Part shown: piece after piece, positions 47,001 to 56,533 of the stretch | Numbering within the stretch: the first letter of the stretch is position 1 | How the letters are laid out: every line of letters starts with the position of its first letter | DNA from: Chrysaora quinquecirrha | Lineage: Eukaryota > Cnidaria > Scyphozoa > Semaeostomeae > Pelagiidae | Assembly (NCBI GenBank): GCA_014526335.1 | Contig: JACTAT010000179.1 | Coordinates: 124,001 to 188,000, forward strand | Length of the DNA: 64,000 nt | Direction: 5' to 3' | Program-made: the position numbers and the translations under genes | The notes under the pieces: generated by a model | What the model saw: only the letters and a program-made list of their open reading frames with translations | Database searches by the model: none | Told to the model about the DNA's origin: nothing

Positions 47001-48822
47001 AAGAATATTGAGGCTCAGAATCATCCAATTTTTAAGAATATTGTAAGAATATTGCTCAGCCTCAGCTCCCATATTTGTGTCTCAATTTTCAGCAGATGCC
47101 TGTTTTGCAATTAGAACGAAACTTCATGATTGTTAATAACACTCTTATCAGATGATTTTTCTTTTAACTTCGTTCCCCTGAAACCAGATCAGGTTTGAAA
47201 AAATAAGAATACTTTAAGAATATATTCAGGCTCAAAGCGGACATTTCTTAAGAATATTGAGGCTGGACAAAATTTATGGTATTCTTATAAAAAAAAGAGT
47301 GTATGGTATAATTTATTCAACTTCTTTTTTCCAGCTTGACTTTGATTTTATTGAAGTATTCAAAGTGAAAGAAGTCAAATTTCATCCGATACAATTCAAT
47401 TCATCACAAGATGAGGAAGAAAATCATGATGATCAGAATAATGATTTGATTTCAAGTGACGTCACTGGAAGATCGTTATCGTCAGGAAGAAGAAATGAAC
47501 AGCATAGTGTTTGGATGATTGATGGTGAACTAATCGATGAAACTAATGTGCATATCAGGTGATTTCATTCTTATATCTATGGCTTCCTTTCTGGTATATC
47601 TCCATTGACGAATCTTCAAGAGGCTATTTCTAAAAGCAGGAACGAGGAATGACGCGGGGAATCTCGAGGAATGACACGGGAATCACGGGTAATCTCGAAG
47701 ATCTCGAGAAATCACGAGGAATCTCGGGCAATGTTTTGAAATATCGAGAAATCACTGAAATATGTCGAGGAATCACGGAGAATCAACGGGGATTCTCGAA
47801 ATTGCTGTTGATTGTCCTTTGTTTCCTGAGATTCCCCGTGATTCCTCGAGATTCCCCGACATATTCCAGTGATTTCTTGATATTTCCAAACATTGCCCGA
47901 GATTCCGCGTGATTTCCCGAGATCTTCGAGATTACTTGTGATTCCCGCATCATTCCTCGTTCCTGCTTTTAGAAAAAGCTCCCTCCAAGACCCTTTAAGC
48001 TTTTGAAATACAGGGTCAATGATTTCTACAACTAGCAAGTCTGTTGCGCTGCATCCACATAATCCCAGTTTGTTAAGTCTGCGATTTGGCTGAGATTATA
48101 GCCTTATATAGCGCCCAAAGTTTAACATCACAATTACAATTGCCTAGCGTAGTTTAACCGTTTTGGATTTTGGTTTAAATATGTGCTGCAAACAAGTGTC
48201 GTCGAGCAGTGTTGTTACCTAGGGGAGCGTTCGGGGGGCAGAGCCCCCTTGTTAACATTATGTCTCTCAACATGCTTTATTTGCAAAGATCTTAACGTAG
48301 AGTGTACATCCATTGTTATTTCTCTTGTCCGAAAAGGGGCCCTGGCATCTTTTCGAGTTTTGTCCGTTCTTGAAGGGTTTATTAATTGCGATAACTCGTT
48401 TTTTCTTCCTTTATTCGCAATCTCTCTATTTTCATGGATATTGAGACTTTTCCGATTGTAGTTTACACAGTTTGGTTGTTAAACCACTAGTGGGCATCAT
48501 ATTTTTATCGATTAAATATGGGTCTTAAGGAGCCACATCCCTCTCATGACGTCAGCAATGGGGCCCCCCTTGTTGACTTTTTCAGATATCACCACTGACG
48601 AAGAGGGTTATTTTCACAATGAAAGAATTATCAGAAGGAATGTATCAACTCCTTAACCATCTGAAACAAAACAAGTTGCGACTACCCCTGAGCTAACGAC
48701 ACCTGCTTATTGATTTGACCATGATTTTTTCCGTTTTTAGAAATCATCGCAAGCTCATCACACTTTTTGCGAACGGAATTGAAGAGATGGATGAAGAGAC
48801 ACCTACTTGCGGTCGATGCTAA
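35024..48822 (+). CDS. CERK: Ceramide kinase, 9 coding exons seen, part of the catalytic domain not found
   Basis: Exons: 35024-35144, 36518-36760, 37336-37464, 38812-38875, 41104-41219, [gap], 44683-44763, 45377-45611, 47335-47558, 48741-48822 (TAA). CERK phosphorylates ceramide at cytosolic membrane faces. Exons 1-2 give the N-terminal PH-like region (KISLQDVFAV..FAIHSVAKRG). Exon 3 opens the diacylglycerol-kinase-type fold (LLIFVNPFGGKK). Exon 4 is VTERGMHAYSVIMNAELDSF. Exon 5 has the nucleotide-binding VGGDGMFNEAL and ends LGIIPAG. The exon join at 44763/45377 makes CVAGCQRC, the CXXXCXXC motif characteristic of CERK. Exon 8 has THLGDGYFDLILIRK. The end reads LFANGIEE. About 431 residues are accounted for, against about 537 in human. 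Exon 5 ends in phase 1 and the next needs phase 2, so at least one exon (about 75-80 residues) is absent between 41220 and 44682. The exon 1 donor (GTTCGT) is weak. First-exon start chosen as the first in-frame ATG. Confidence 0.9.
36950..36995 (-). mobile_element. Fragment of the tRNA-derived SINE
   Basis: AATCGAGACCTTGACCCTGG followed by CTGTGAGGCTA matches the SINE middle (GGTCTCGATTAG side) of 49395-49570 in the minus orientation. It is only about 45 bp. Confidence 0.5.
37895..38500. repeat. Composite repeat bounded by ATGTCCGAAGGACAT palindromes around GAT microsatellite
   Basis: ATGTCCGAAGGACAT stands near 37897 and TGTCCTTCGGACAT near 38469. Between them are (TGTA)n, AGACGCTTTTTCCTGCCAAA, a LINE tail and a (GATGAT)n tract. 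The same palindrome flanks a GAT tract near 50183 and stands near 51512 in inverse arrangement. It lies in CERK intron 3. Confidence 0.7.
38213..38330 (+). mobile_element. 3' tail of a CR1/L2-type LINE
   Basis: AATGCAATTCCTATGGTTGC, TTAATGTTAGTATGAATTAG and AACTAAC match the 3' end of the LINE at 51540-55965 (about 55868-55945), followed by an ATATC repeat. Only the tail is present, as in a severely 5'-truncated copy. Confidence 0.7.
38969..39209. mobile_element. Short fold-back MITE
   Basis: TGGTTAAACTAGGAGACATG..TCGCC at the left is mirrored by GGCGATATGTCTCCTAGTTT..AGCCA at the right. It lies in CERK intron 4, about 95 bp after exon 4. Confidence 0.8.
39367..39795. repeat. Minisatellite of CAGTACAGTGGAGG with an inverted end
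   Basis: Units combine GATATTCAGTACAGTGGAGG, GATATCATCAGTA and TACGGTGGAGGATATT over about 320 bp. The last 85 bp are the reverse complement (CCTCCACTGTACTGAATATC), so the array can fold on itself. Overlapping frames of repeated WRDIIS/YHQYS are artefacts. It lies in CERK intron 4. Confidence 0.9.
41254..42231. mobile_element. hAT-like non-autonomous element, 8-bp target duplication
   Basis: It starts CAGGGCATCTTTTAA and ends with the complement (TTAAAAGATGCCCTG). The flanks are TGTAGACC at 41246-41253 and again at 42232-42239. An 8-bp duplication with CAGGG termini is characteristic of hAT transposons. There is no transposase frame. It begins 34 bp after CERK exon 5. Confidence 0.85.
42759..43121. 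mobile_element. Fold-back element, ATAAG family, word GTTCTT (AAGAAC)
   Basis: TACACTC-T(n)-ATCAGAAC at the left and GTTCTTATAAAAAAGAGTGC at the right. The interior (GGCTGTTCTTAAGTTATTGC, GCTCGTGCTC) is the reverse complement of 22617-22977 with small changes. Confidence 0.85.
43217..43345. mobile_element. Half copy of the ATAAG family
   Basis: TACACGC-T(8)-ATAAGGAAC, then TTTTTGGACCTCTTTTGAGG, GTTCCAAAAGTTCC and TTAATTTTAACTGCA, as in 7687-7805 and 62030-62187. Confidence 0.55.
43400..43790. repeat. Dispersed repeat, shared with 62655-62830
   Basis: CTAGTTTAACGTCCCTTCCG, AAGGACGG, CGACCAAGCTTA and GGCCACCCACTCAC occur in the same order at 62655-62830. Beyond it (43800-44000) nothing is recognised. 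Confidence 0.65.
44010..44300. repeat. Copy of the GGGGCTTATT / CTCGAAT repeat
   Basis: Matches 4185-4470 block by block (TTATTTTTCATTATTTT-like, ATTATTCACA, GCATGATTTATC, AGAATGCATTTTTCTGTC, GGGGCTTATT). Words CCCTCGAATTAGCCCC and GGGGCTAATTCGAGGG face each other. Confidence 0.75.
44330..44645 (-). mobile_element. tRNA-derived SINE (second family)
   Basis: The minus strand starts AGCAGCGTAGCGTAGTGGAT (A box) and has GGTTCAAATCC (B box), a tRNA-like head at 44575-44645. It continues through ACCAAGGTGTAAAATTGGTA and GATAACGGCGCTATATAAAA to a simple end. Its head ends only about 38 bp before a CERK exon (44683). Confidence 0.75.
44797..45135. mobile_element. Fold-back-type element, ATAAG family, word AAGAATATT
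   Basis: TACACTC-T(n)-GTAAGAATATTG, then repeats of AAGAATATTG, GCTCAGCCTCAG and CTTAAGAATATTACGC. The right terminus is degraded. It is a close relative of 46966-47304. It begins 33 bp after the end of a CERK exon. Confidence 0.7.
45690..46000 (+). pseudogene. LINE reverse-transcriptase C-terminal fragment
   Basis: Reads EKLLGVIIDHKLTFETHINK and later FRYCPLA, the post-catalytic thumb region of CR1/L2-type LINEs; the same segment of the LINE at 51540-55965 reads NYCPLVWML. It is isolated, with no start and a stop inside. It lies in CERK intron between 45611 and 47335. Confidence 0.8.
46262..46646. mobile_element. Fold-back element, ATAAG family, word AAGAAAC
   Basis: TGCACG-T(5)-CTTTATAAGAAACC at the left and GGTTTCTTATAAAAAAAACG at the right. 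TTAAGAAACTTTTAGAACTA recurs with variations five times inside. Confidence 0.85.
46966..47304. mobile_element. Fold-back element, ATAAG family, word AAGAATATT
   Basis: Left CATACTCTC..TTTTTATAAGAATATTG; right TTCTTATAAAAAAAAGAGTG. Inside are AAGAATATTG, GGCTCAGAATCATCC and CTCAGCCTCAG. Its right end stops about 30 bp before the CERK exon at 47335 and abuts that exon's pyrimidine tract. Confidence 0.85.
47620..47990. mobile_element. Near-perfect fold-back with iterated GAATCTCG / GAATCACG words
   Basis: TTTCTAAAAGCAGGAACGAG at the left is mirrored by CTCGTTCCTGCTTTTAGAAA at the right. The arms consist largely of GAATCTCGA, GAATCACG and AATGACGCGG repeats and pair over about 170 bp per side. 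It lies in the last CERK intron. The frames over it are palindrome artefacts. Confidence 0.85.
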
Positions 48823-48924
48823 CTTTAAAGAATTACCCTATATAATGGTCTAAAGAACTATCCCATATAATAGTCTAATATTGTTTACATCATTTTTAGA
48901 CCATTTATAACCATACCGTTCATA

Positions 48925-48930
48925 AATAAA
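48925..48930 (+). terminator. Candidate CERK poly(A) signal
   Basis: AATAAA 103 nt after the CERK stop; another lies at about 49009 within the duplicated 3' segment. Confidence 0.5.
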
Positions 48931-48949
48931 TATTTTTTGCTCTCTCGTT

Positions 48950-49325
48950 TTTAGCTGTTTATGCGTATGTATCTTGTATAACTCCAGTATACAACTCTTT
49001 TGTACAAAAATAAATATTTTCTTTAATTTGAAACTGGTTGCTATTCAGGTGGTTGTTTTATATCTGTATTCTCTAATTTATATTTACGGCATAAACACGC
49101 CAGGAAAGAAATGAAATGAAAACGAAATGAAGTAAGATGAAATTGAAATTAAAAAATCGACCGCAAAAACTTGTCAGCGCCACATCTTTGAATAAGTTTC
49201 AAAACTACAAACATTTGAAGAGCAATATGCAGTTGCAATAGACGCACTTCTTCGCTAGATATTATTGTTGTTGTTGTTTACAATAGCCCTATATGGAGTG
49301 ACAAATGTGTTCTGTTGGATTGACA
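48950..49325 (+). repeat. CERK 3'-flank duplication, copy 1
   Basis: TAGCTGTTTATGCGTATGTA to GACAAATAAATAA. Copy 2 at 49700-50080 follows the same order (ACAACTCTTTTGTACA, AAATAAATATTTTCTTTA, GTCAGCGCCAC), with divergence rising toward the right end. It includes an AATAAA. Confidence 0.85.
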
Positions 49326-49394
49326 AATAAATAAGCAGTCTAAGATTACTATCACGTCAAAGATTACTACCGTTTTCGGGTCCTTATCAAGAAG

Positions 49395-49570
49395 GTGCTG
49401 TGGCGACGAGTCCTGATGTAATCGAGCTGACTCGTGGTGTCAGGAGCTCAGTGTGGTCAAGGTTCGAACCCAGCCACGGTAGCGTCACAGCCAGGGTGGA
49501 GGTCTCGATTAGTCAACCTACTACTGAGATCTTAGCGACTGGTGCTAAAACACCATTTCACCTTCACCCT
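49395..49570 (+). mobile_element. tRNA-derived SINE, best copy
   Basis: GTGCTGTGGCGACGAGTCC (A-box region), GACTCGTGGTGTCAGGAGCT, GGTTCGAACCC (B box), CCACGGTAGCGTCACAGCC, GGAGGTCTCGATTAGTCAAC, ending ACACCATTTCACC. It is inserted between the two copies of the CERK 3' flank. The layout suggests RNA polymerase III transcription. Confidence 0.8.
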
Positions 49571-49699
49571 TTACCTATTAGACAAACCGTATATTCATAC
49601 TTGGTATAGAATTTTGTGAACTCCTGTTTAATTAGACGCTACAATTACGCGACACATACATTATAACCTATAGGTTTTAATTCAGAGTTTTTATTGGTC

Positions 49700-50080
49700 T
49701 GCTAGCTGTCCATACGTATGTATAAATCCTGTATACAACTCTTTTGTACACAAATAAATATTTTCTTTACTTTGAAACTGGTATCAATCCAGGTGGTTGT
49801 TTTATTTCTGTATTCTCTTATTTATATTTACGGCATAAACACGCCAGGAAAGGAAAGAAATGAAATGAAAACAAAATGAAGTAAGATGAAATTGAAATTA
49901 AAAAATCGACCGCAAAAACTTGTCAGCGCCACGTCTTTGAATTAGTTGCCGAACTACCAGCAATCTAATCGCAATATTCAATGGCAATAGACTCATTGCT
50001 TCGCAAGATTTTGTTGCTGCTGTTTTTCACAATCGCCATGAGCGGAGTGACAAGTGTGCTGCTCTGTTGAATTAACAAAG
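49700..50080 (+). repeat. CERK 3'-flank duplication, copy 2
   Basis: See 48950-49325. This copy carries the same AATAAATATTTTC signal region and GGCATAAACACGCCAGGAAA. Confidence 0.85.
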
Positions 50081-50159
50081 AAATTAGGCCGGCATTAATA
50101 GGGACTTGTATGGTAAGTCTAACCACTTTTCTTTCCTTGTCCAAATATAATGGTTTGTG

Positions 50160-50404
50160 TCAAAAATAGCAACGCTGTAGCAATGTCCGAAGGACGATGG
50201 TGATGATATAGTAACGTTGAAGATGATGACAATGATGACGAATATGACGAAGAATAAAACAAGGATGATGATAATGATGATGATGATAATGATGACGATG
50301 ATGATGATGATGATGATGTTGATGATGACGATGATGATGATGATGATTATGATGATGATGACGATGATGACTATGATGATGATTATGATGATGATGATGA
50401 TGAT

Positions 50405-50435
<31 letters not shown>

Positions 50436-50610
50436 ATGAAGACGATGATGATGATGATCATGATGATAATTTTGAAGATGAAGACAACTTTGAAGAGGAT
50501 GATAACGATGATGACGATACTGAAGACCGAGCTGAAGACCGAGCTGAAAACCATGATGATGGATTGATGATGATCATGATTGTTTTGATGTTGATAATAC
50601 GGATGATGAC
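50160..50610. repeat. (GATGAT)n microsatellite beside an ATGTCCGAAGGAC palindrome
   Basis: AGCAACGCTGTAGCAATGTC, CGAAGGAC, then about 380 bp of GAT/GAC triplets. The long Met/Ile frames on both strands are repeat artefacts. Confidence 0.9.
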
Positions 50611-51234
50611 AATGATGATCAGATGAACCTTTCCTGGGAGAAAGGGAAAATTCCAAACTTTTCAATCGAAAATAGAAAATCTCTAGTCACGCATACCGTA
50701 ATAATAAATTTAAACTCAGGTTAAACTGCGTAGCAAATAACCCCCAGCACGGAAACCTGTAATCTTTGCTGCAAATGATGAATTGAACATTTAATAGCTA
50801 TCACAAGAATTCGCATGTAGGTGACTATATATATTGGCATGCAGATGACTATATTCGATAATTAGTAGAACTTAGAAGAATTGATTGCCAACTTTGAGTC
50901 ATTTATGTTTAGATGATTCTCGAGGCCGCAAACTATTTTAAAAATATGTCAGACTTGGCAACAATATCTACTGCGCCACAATTTCCTCCTCTCTTCACAC
51001 GAAAATATGTTACACGTTAGAGGACTTCTAGAAACATCTGACAAAAACAACCCGATCAAGAATTGAATTAAAATACTTTAAAGTAAAAAATAAAATCACA
51101 GTAAATTTGAGCAACATTTTGTAATATTGTAGTCAAACCTTTTCTTGAAGCCTGACCGAGCCGTCATTTTGCGAGAAAATCATAGTTCCAAGTTTTTATT
51201 CTCGAAAGTTTTGATGTTATAGAATGTTCCTGCA

Positions 51235-51308
51235 TAGTGGATCGAACTCACAACCCTTGGCCCAAAAATCAAGCGCATTAATCCACTGCGCTACACTAAC
51301 AGTTTATA
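51235..51308 (-). mobile_element. tRNA-like SINE head
   Basis: Minus strand GTTAGTGTAGCGCAGTGGAT (A box) and GAGTTCGATCC (B box), about 70 bp apart as in a tRNA. The anticodon arm is not well formed and it lies beside LINE and palindrome repeats, so a SINE head is likelier than a functional tRNA gene. Confidence 0.55.
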
Positions 51309-51344
51309 CTAATTGATGTTTTTGGCAAGCAATTGCATTTTGTT

Positions 51345-51530
51345 AATTATGCCCACTAACGACAACACTTAACGGCGATTTCAAAGTTTAATTCCTATCA
51401 TTTGTGGTTTTATCTTTTGTTACGCGGTTTGGCAGGAAAAAGCGTCTATATGCCTATATGCCTATATGCCTATATGCCTATATGCCTATTACAACGAACA
51501 CCCTTTTAATATGTCCTTCGGACATAAAAA
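51345..51530 (-). repeat. Inverted copy of the left part of the 37895 composite repeat
   Basis: TTTGGCAGGAAAAAGCGTCT, then five TATATGCC units, AACGAACACCC and ATGTCCTTCGGACAT mirror 37897-38070. Confidence 0.7.
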
Positions 51531-51632
51531 AAAGATGATGAGTTCTGGCTCGAGGTAAGGATTAGCATTCCGTCTGCAGCAATTTGTATCCTGGGCAATG
51601 AAGAGAACATCAATGATTTTAAGAAAAATTAC

Positions 51633-52915
51633 TTGGAACAGATTAACATTGAAAAAGAACAATACGTTTATCAAAGCGAGGATATGAATGACGTCAATCC
51701 CTTCTCGATTTCGCAAGATGATAATGAGTCACTATTAACAAAATCAAATAAATCAGAATCGGAAACATCTGGGTTGAAAGATGTATTGAAACCAGTATGG
51801 AGCCAAATTGACATCTTATTTCAGGAAATTAATGATCTAAAAAAACAATCTAATTTGCACAATCTTCAACCCAGTAATAAGCAAATGGATGGAGAACAAA
51901 TTCACAAAGAGAACTTGTTGTTGAGAAAAGAAAATTCTGAATTGCTAAATGAAATAGAATGTTTAAAAAAAGAAATTGAAAAATTAAAAATCAACAATAA
52001 GGAAAAACCAAGAGAAGATAATACTCCGTGGCAAAAATATCGAGGAAACCAAATCAACTTCAACACCTTCAACATCAAGTAAATCATCAAACATTCCATC
52101 AGCCTTTTCCTGTCTACAATCAACCTGTCAACAATAACATACACACGTTTTTCCATCCAAACAAATATGACCAACTCCAATATATTCCTCAAGAAACAGC
52201 TTTTAATACTCCCTCAAACATCACATTTCCTCCATTACAAACAATTCCTAAAACGCAAATGTCATCTATCCGTAAACAACCTGCTCTCTCAGTGCAAACT
52301 CATCAGCCCCATACACTTGGTATTATTCCTCCAAAACAAAACAATCATCAAACAAGCCAACCAAGAAATTCATCCTCAAATAATGGTCAAAAGCAAAATA
52401 TAAGTATAGTCGGTGATTCAATGATAAAAAACATTTTGCCACATAAAATGTCTAGATCTCTCAACTTAAGAGTGAATAAAATCAGCATTGGTGGTATGAA
52501 AACTGAAGACCTCAAATACTATACCATTCCAAGCATAAACAAATCACCAGATGCAATAATATTACATTGTGGTATCAATGACCTGATGAATACATCAAGC
52601 ACCCCGAAACAAATTGGTGATCAATTGTACGACACTGTCAAGTCCATCAAAGAGCAGTTGCCAACGTGCAAAGTGTACATATCGAATGTTGTGAAACAGG
52701 CCAAGTATACGAATATCAATGGTAACATAGAACAATTGAACGAAATTTTATGCAATATCTGTAAAACGAATAATATTAACTACATTGATAACAATAACAT
52801 AACATTAGAACATTTAAATGGAAGTAAGTTGCATCTAAATGATAAAGGTACTGCAAAGCTTGCAAGCAACTTCAGAGACTGCATAAAACTCATTTTGCGT
52901 GACTTAAAAACTTAA
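51633..52915 (+). pseudogene. LINE ORF1: coiled coil and SGNH/GDSL esterase, one frameshift
   Basis: Frame 1 (51633-52082) ends in a Leu/Glu/Lys coiled coil (about 51890-52005). A frame change near 52030-52080 leads into 52028-52915: a Gln/His/Pro-rich linker, then the esterase with SIVGDSMIKNI (catalytic Ser block), LHCGINDLM (Gly/Asn blocks) and KLHLNDKG (terminal Asp/His-type block). Such esterases are known in CR1-group ORF1 proteins, where they may help membrane or lipid contact. Confidence 0.85.
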
Positions 52916-52919
52916 TTAG

Positions 52920-55788
52920 AAGTACTATCTCTGATAAATCTGATAAAAATGTCGCTACAAAAGAAAATTGCGACTACCTAAATCTAAAACAAGCAAGGTT
53001 AAAGAATCCTAAAAACCCTATTCTTGCACACCTTAACATAAATAGCATTAAAAATAAATTTTGTGAGCTCAAAGATTTAGTCATAGCAAGCTCATATGAT
53101 TGCATAGTAATCGGAGAAACAAAACTGGATGACACATTTTCTACTTCTCAATTTCTAATACCTGGCTACAAGTCGCCACATCGTGCTGACAGAAACGTCT
53201 ATGGTGGTGGCCTTCTCGTTTACATCAAAGAATCTCTCAAAAGTAAGAGAATTGAAAATTTTGAAGACAAAGGAATAGAAAATATATGCTTTGAATTAAA
53301 CCTAAGAAAAGAAAAATGGGCTGTCATTGCTGCATACAACCCACCAAGCGCTGATAATGACAAATTCAAAAATTCTTTAATAACATCAATAGACAAATTA
53401 ACTTTAAATTACGACAACTTAATTATTATAGGTGATCTCAATTTAGCTCGAGATAATCAATACCTTAAAACGATATGTTCTTCCCTTGGGATGAAAAATC
53501 TTATCAAAGAGCCTACTTGCTATAAGCCACATTGTAATCCTTCTTTGATTGATGTTATTCTAACTAATCGCAAACATAACTTTAAAAACAGCACAACGAT
53601 TGAAACAAGTCTAAGTGACTTTCATAAACTAATTCTGACAACCTTGAAATCGTCTCTTCCAAAACACCATCCTAACATTACTCACTACAGAGACTTTAGT
53701 AAATTCAATGAAGAAGCATTCTGTCGAGAATTATCTCAAGTACCATTTGACTTATGCGAATACTTTGATGATGCCAATGAGGCATTTGATCATTTTGTAG
53801 AGACATTCACTATTATTGTAAACAAACATGCTCCTCTAAAGTGCAAAATAGTTAGAGCAAACAATAAGCCACTTGGCAAATCTCACAGAAAAGCCATTAT
53901 GTTGAGAACTAAACTAAAAAATAGGTATAATAAAACTAAGACCCGTGAAAACCTTGAAAATACAAAAGCAAAGAAATCATTGCGCAAATCTGCGCCAACG
54001 TTTGAAATCAGATTACTTCACAAAGATCTGTAAAGATGGAATTTTAGATTCTAAAACATTCTGGAAAAAACTGAAACCATATTTTTTTAGCAAAGGCAAT
54101 TCAAATTCGGAAATAACTATTTCTGAAGATGATTGTCTTATAAGTGATCCCAAATCAGTGGCAGAAATCATGAATGATCACTTTGTAAGCATTTGCCAAG
54201 CTCGGGACGAAGGCAATGGTGCTGCAAGCAATGAAAATTTATCAATGAGAGAAATAATCAGTCATTTTCAAACTCATTCAAGTGTAAGAAAAATCAAAAG
54301 TTGTTTGACAGATAACTCCGAACTAAATTTTCATCTAATACCGATAGGAGCTCTAAGGCAAATAATTACAAATCTAAATCATAAAAAGCGTGTGGTCATG
54401 ATATGATAAACGCAAAATTTTTGAAAGTTTCAGTTGATGTTATCCTTAGACCACTTCTACATGTTCTAAACAAATGCATTGAGCAAGGGACCTTTCCTAG
54501 ATCACTAAAAAAGGCAATTGTTACTCCTGTGTATAAGAAAAAAGATCCCTTTAATAAGGAAAACTATAGACCAATAAGCTTACTTACAACGTTTTCTAAG
54601 GTTTTCGAAAAAGCAATTGAGCTTCAGCTCTCGCCATTTTTCGAGAACAAATTTTCAAGATACTTATGCGCATATCGAAAACATTTTTCATCACAACATG
54701 CTCTATTTAGACTCATAGAAGAATGGAGGCGTGGATTAGAAAATAATAAGCAAATTGGTGCTGTCTTAATGGATTTATCCAAAGCCTTTGATTGCTTACC
54801 AAAGAATCTTCTTCTAGCTAAATTAAACGCCTATGGTGTGGAACACAACTCTCTAAAACTTATAAAAGCTATCTCTCTGAAAGGAAACAAAAGTCAAAGT
54901 GAAAGGACGCTACAGTGAGTGGGGCAATCTAGAATTAGGTGTGCCACAAGGATCTATCCTAGGACCTCTTCTTTTTAACATTTTCATTAACGATATATTT
55001 TATAATTTGAGTGAGGGATCTCTTTGTAATTTTGCTGATGACAATACAATATCAATCACTGCAACTGACTCAAACAGCCTAATACAACTAATAAAAATTA
55101 ATACTAACATATGCATTGATTGGTTTAAAGATAATGAAATGACTGCAAATCCTCTAAATTTCAAGCTATTGCCATTGGCAATAAAGATAAACAATTTAAT
55201 CACTTCGAAATTAATAGCAATTTTAAAATAAAAATAGATAATATTGTAACTTTACTCGGTGTTGATATTGATGAGCATTTAAAATTTGACAGCCACGTTG
55301 ATAAAATTTGCAAAAGGCTGCTAAACAGTTAAATTCTCTTAAACGTCTTGCAAAATACATGGGTGAAAGAGAAAAAGATTATTATAAATTCATTTATATT
55401 ATGCCATTTTAACTATTGTCCGCTGGTGTGGATGCTATGCAGTAAGGGTAGTCTAGATAAATTAGAAAAGATAAACGAAAGAGCATTACGACTGGTTTAC
55501 TCTGATTACACATCATCATATGAGATGTTGCTTGCTAAATCAAATGAGACAACCATCCATGTTCAAACAATAAGACTCCTTGCATTTGAAATCTATAAAA
55601 CGCTAAATAATCTGAACCCGCCGTTCATGAATGATTATTTCTTAGAAAAACACGTAAACCACGATCTTCGGATAATAAATCCATTACAAATTCCAAAGGT
55701 CAGAACAACTAACTATGGCATTAAATCTTTAAGTTTCCAAGGGCCCAAAATCTGGAACTCTCTTCCAGCTGAAATCAAGTTAGCCTGA
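52920..55788 (+). pseudogene. LINE ORF2: endonuclease and reverse transcriptase, at least four frameshifts
   Basis: The endonuclease runs open from about 52940 to 54033 without an ATG near its start (HLNINSIKNKF, IGETKLDD, GGGLLVYIK, IIIGDLNLARD). Frame changes fall near 53990, 54400, 54890 and 55240. The RT blocks are visible: NYRPISLLTTFSKVFE, VLMDLSKAFDCL, GVPQGSILGPLLFNIFINDI and FADDN. The thumb NYCPLVWML closes at 55788. It is inactive as it stands. Confidence 0.88.
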
Positions 55789-56533
55789 AATAACAAAGAG
55801 TTTAAAGGCTTGATAAAACATGGTTCCTAAACAAAAATGTGCGTGTTCGTTTTGTAACAAATGATGCTTTAATGCAATCTCTGGAGTTGCTTCATGTTAG
55901 TATGAATTAGTGTTTCACTATTGTAAATACTAACAATAAATAATGTACAATTACAATTACAATTACCGCCGCAATTTTGTGAAAAGCACTTCTAACATCA
56001 TGTCATACGATAAAACTTCAGTTTCACGTGCATACAATTTCACGTGCATGCAATTAAGAATTTAGGGGACTTGACTAATTCATCATATGAGAGAATGACA
56101 GAATGATAGTTAGCTGACAATGCTGGATGGATAAAAGGCCATTCCTGCATTTAAGTAACCTCTCAATTATGTCGCCAACACTTTAAATCACGAAATCACG
56201 ACCCGCGCAAAAGCATTTTACGCGACACGCAGGAGTTTAGATTCACGCGTTTACGCGCAAAAATTTCTCGTTTCACGAAATCACCCATGAAAAATAGTCC
56301 AATAACGCATCACGCAGAACTGCTTGGGGGGAGCTCTATTTAAACTAAATTCTTGAATTTTAAAGCTAAATTATTATAACTATTTTCATTGCAAGGAAAG
56401 AAAACTGCTGAGTCAACGGTGCACGAAATTCACGAAAGACCTTTGACCATATATCATCTCAGCTGCCTTTACTTAATACGTCAATAGAAAACTTTAGCGG
56501 TGTAAAGCAACTTCAGCTCACATTATTCTGAAA

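Larger units (their letters stand above)
51540..55965 (+). mobile_element. CR1/L2-type LINE, nearly full length, frameshifted
   Basis: Two-ORF layout (ORF1 with coiled coil and esterase, ORF2 with endonuclease and reverse transcriptase), then a 3' tail TGTTAGTATGAATTAG and an ACAATT microsatellite end (55944-55965). The esterase ORF1, FADD box and repeated-oligomer tail are typical of the CR1/L2 group. Another copy of its tail is at 38213-38330. Confidence 0.9.

Noticed and set aside
47649..48038. Frames with repeated RGISGN on both strands
   Set aside because: They arise from the two arms of a palindromic element.
50084..50665. Long Ile/Val and Met-rich frames on both strands
   Set aside because: Translations of a GAT microsatellite.
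51235..51308. Functional tRNA gene
   Set aside because: A and B boxes are present but the stems do not form a clean cloverleaf, and it sits among repeats.
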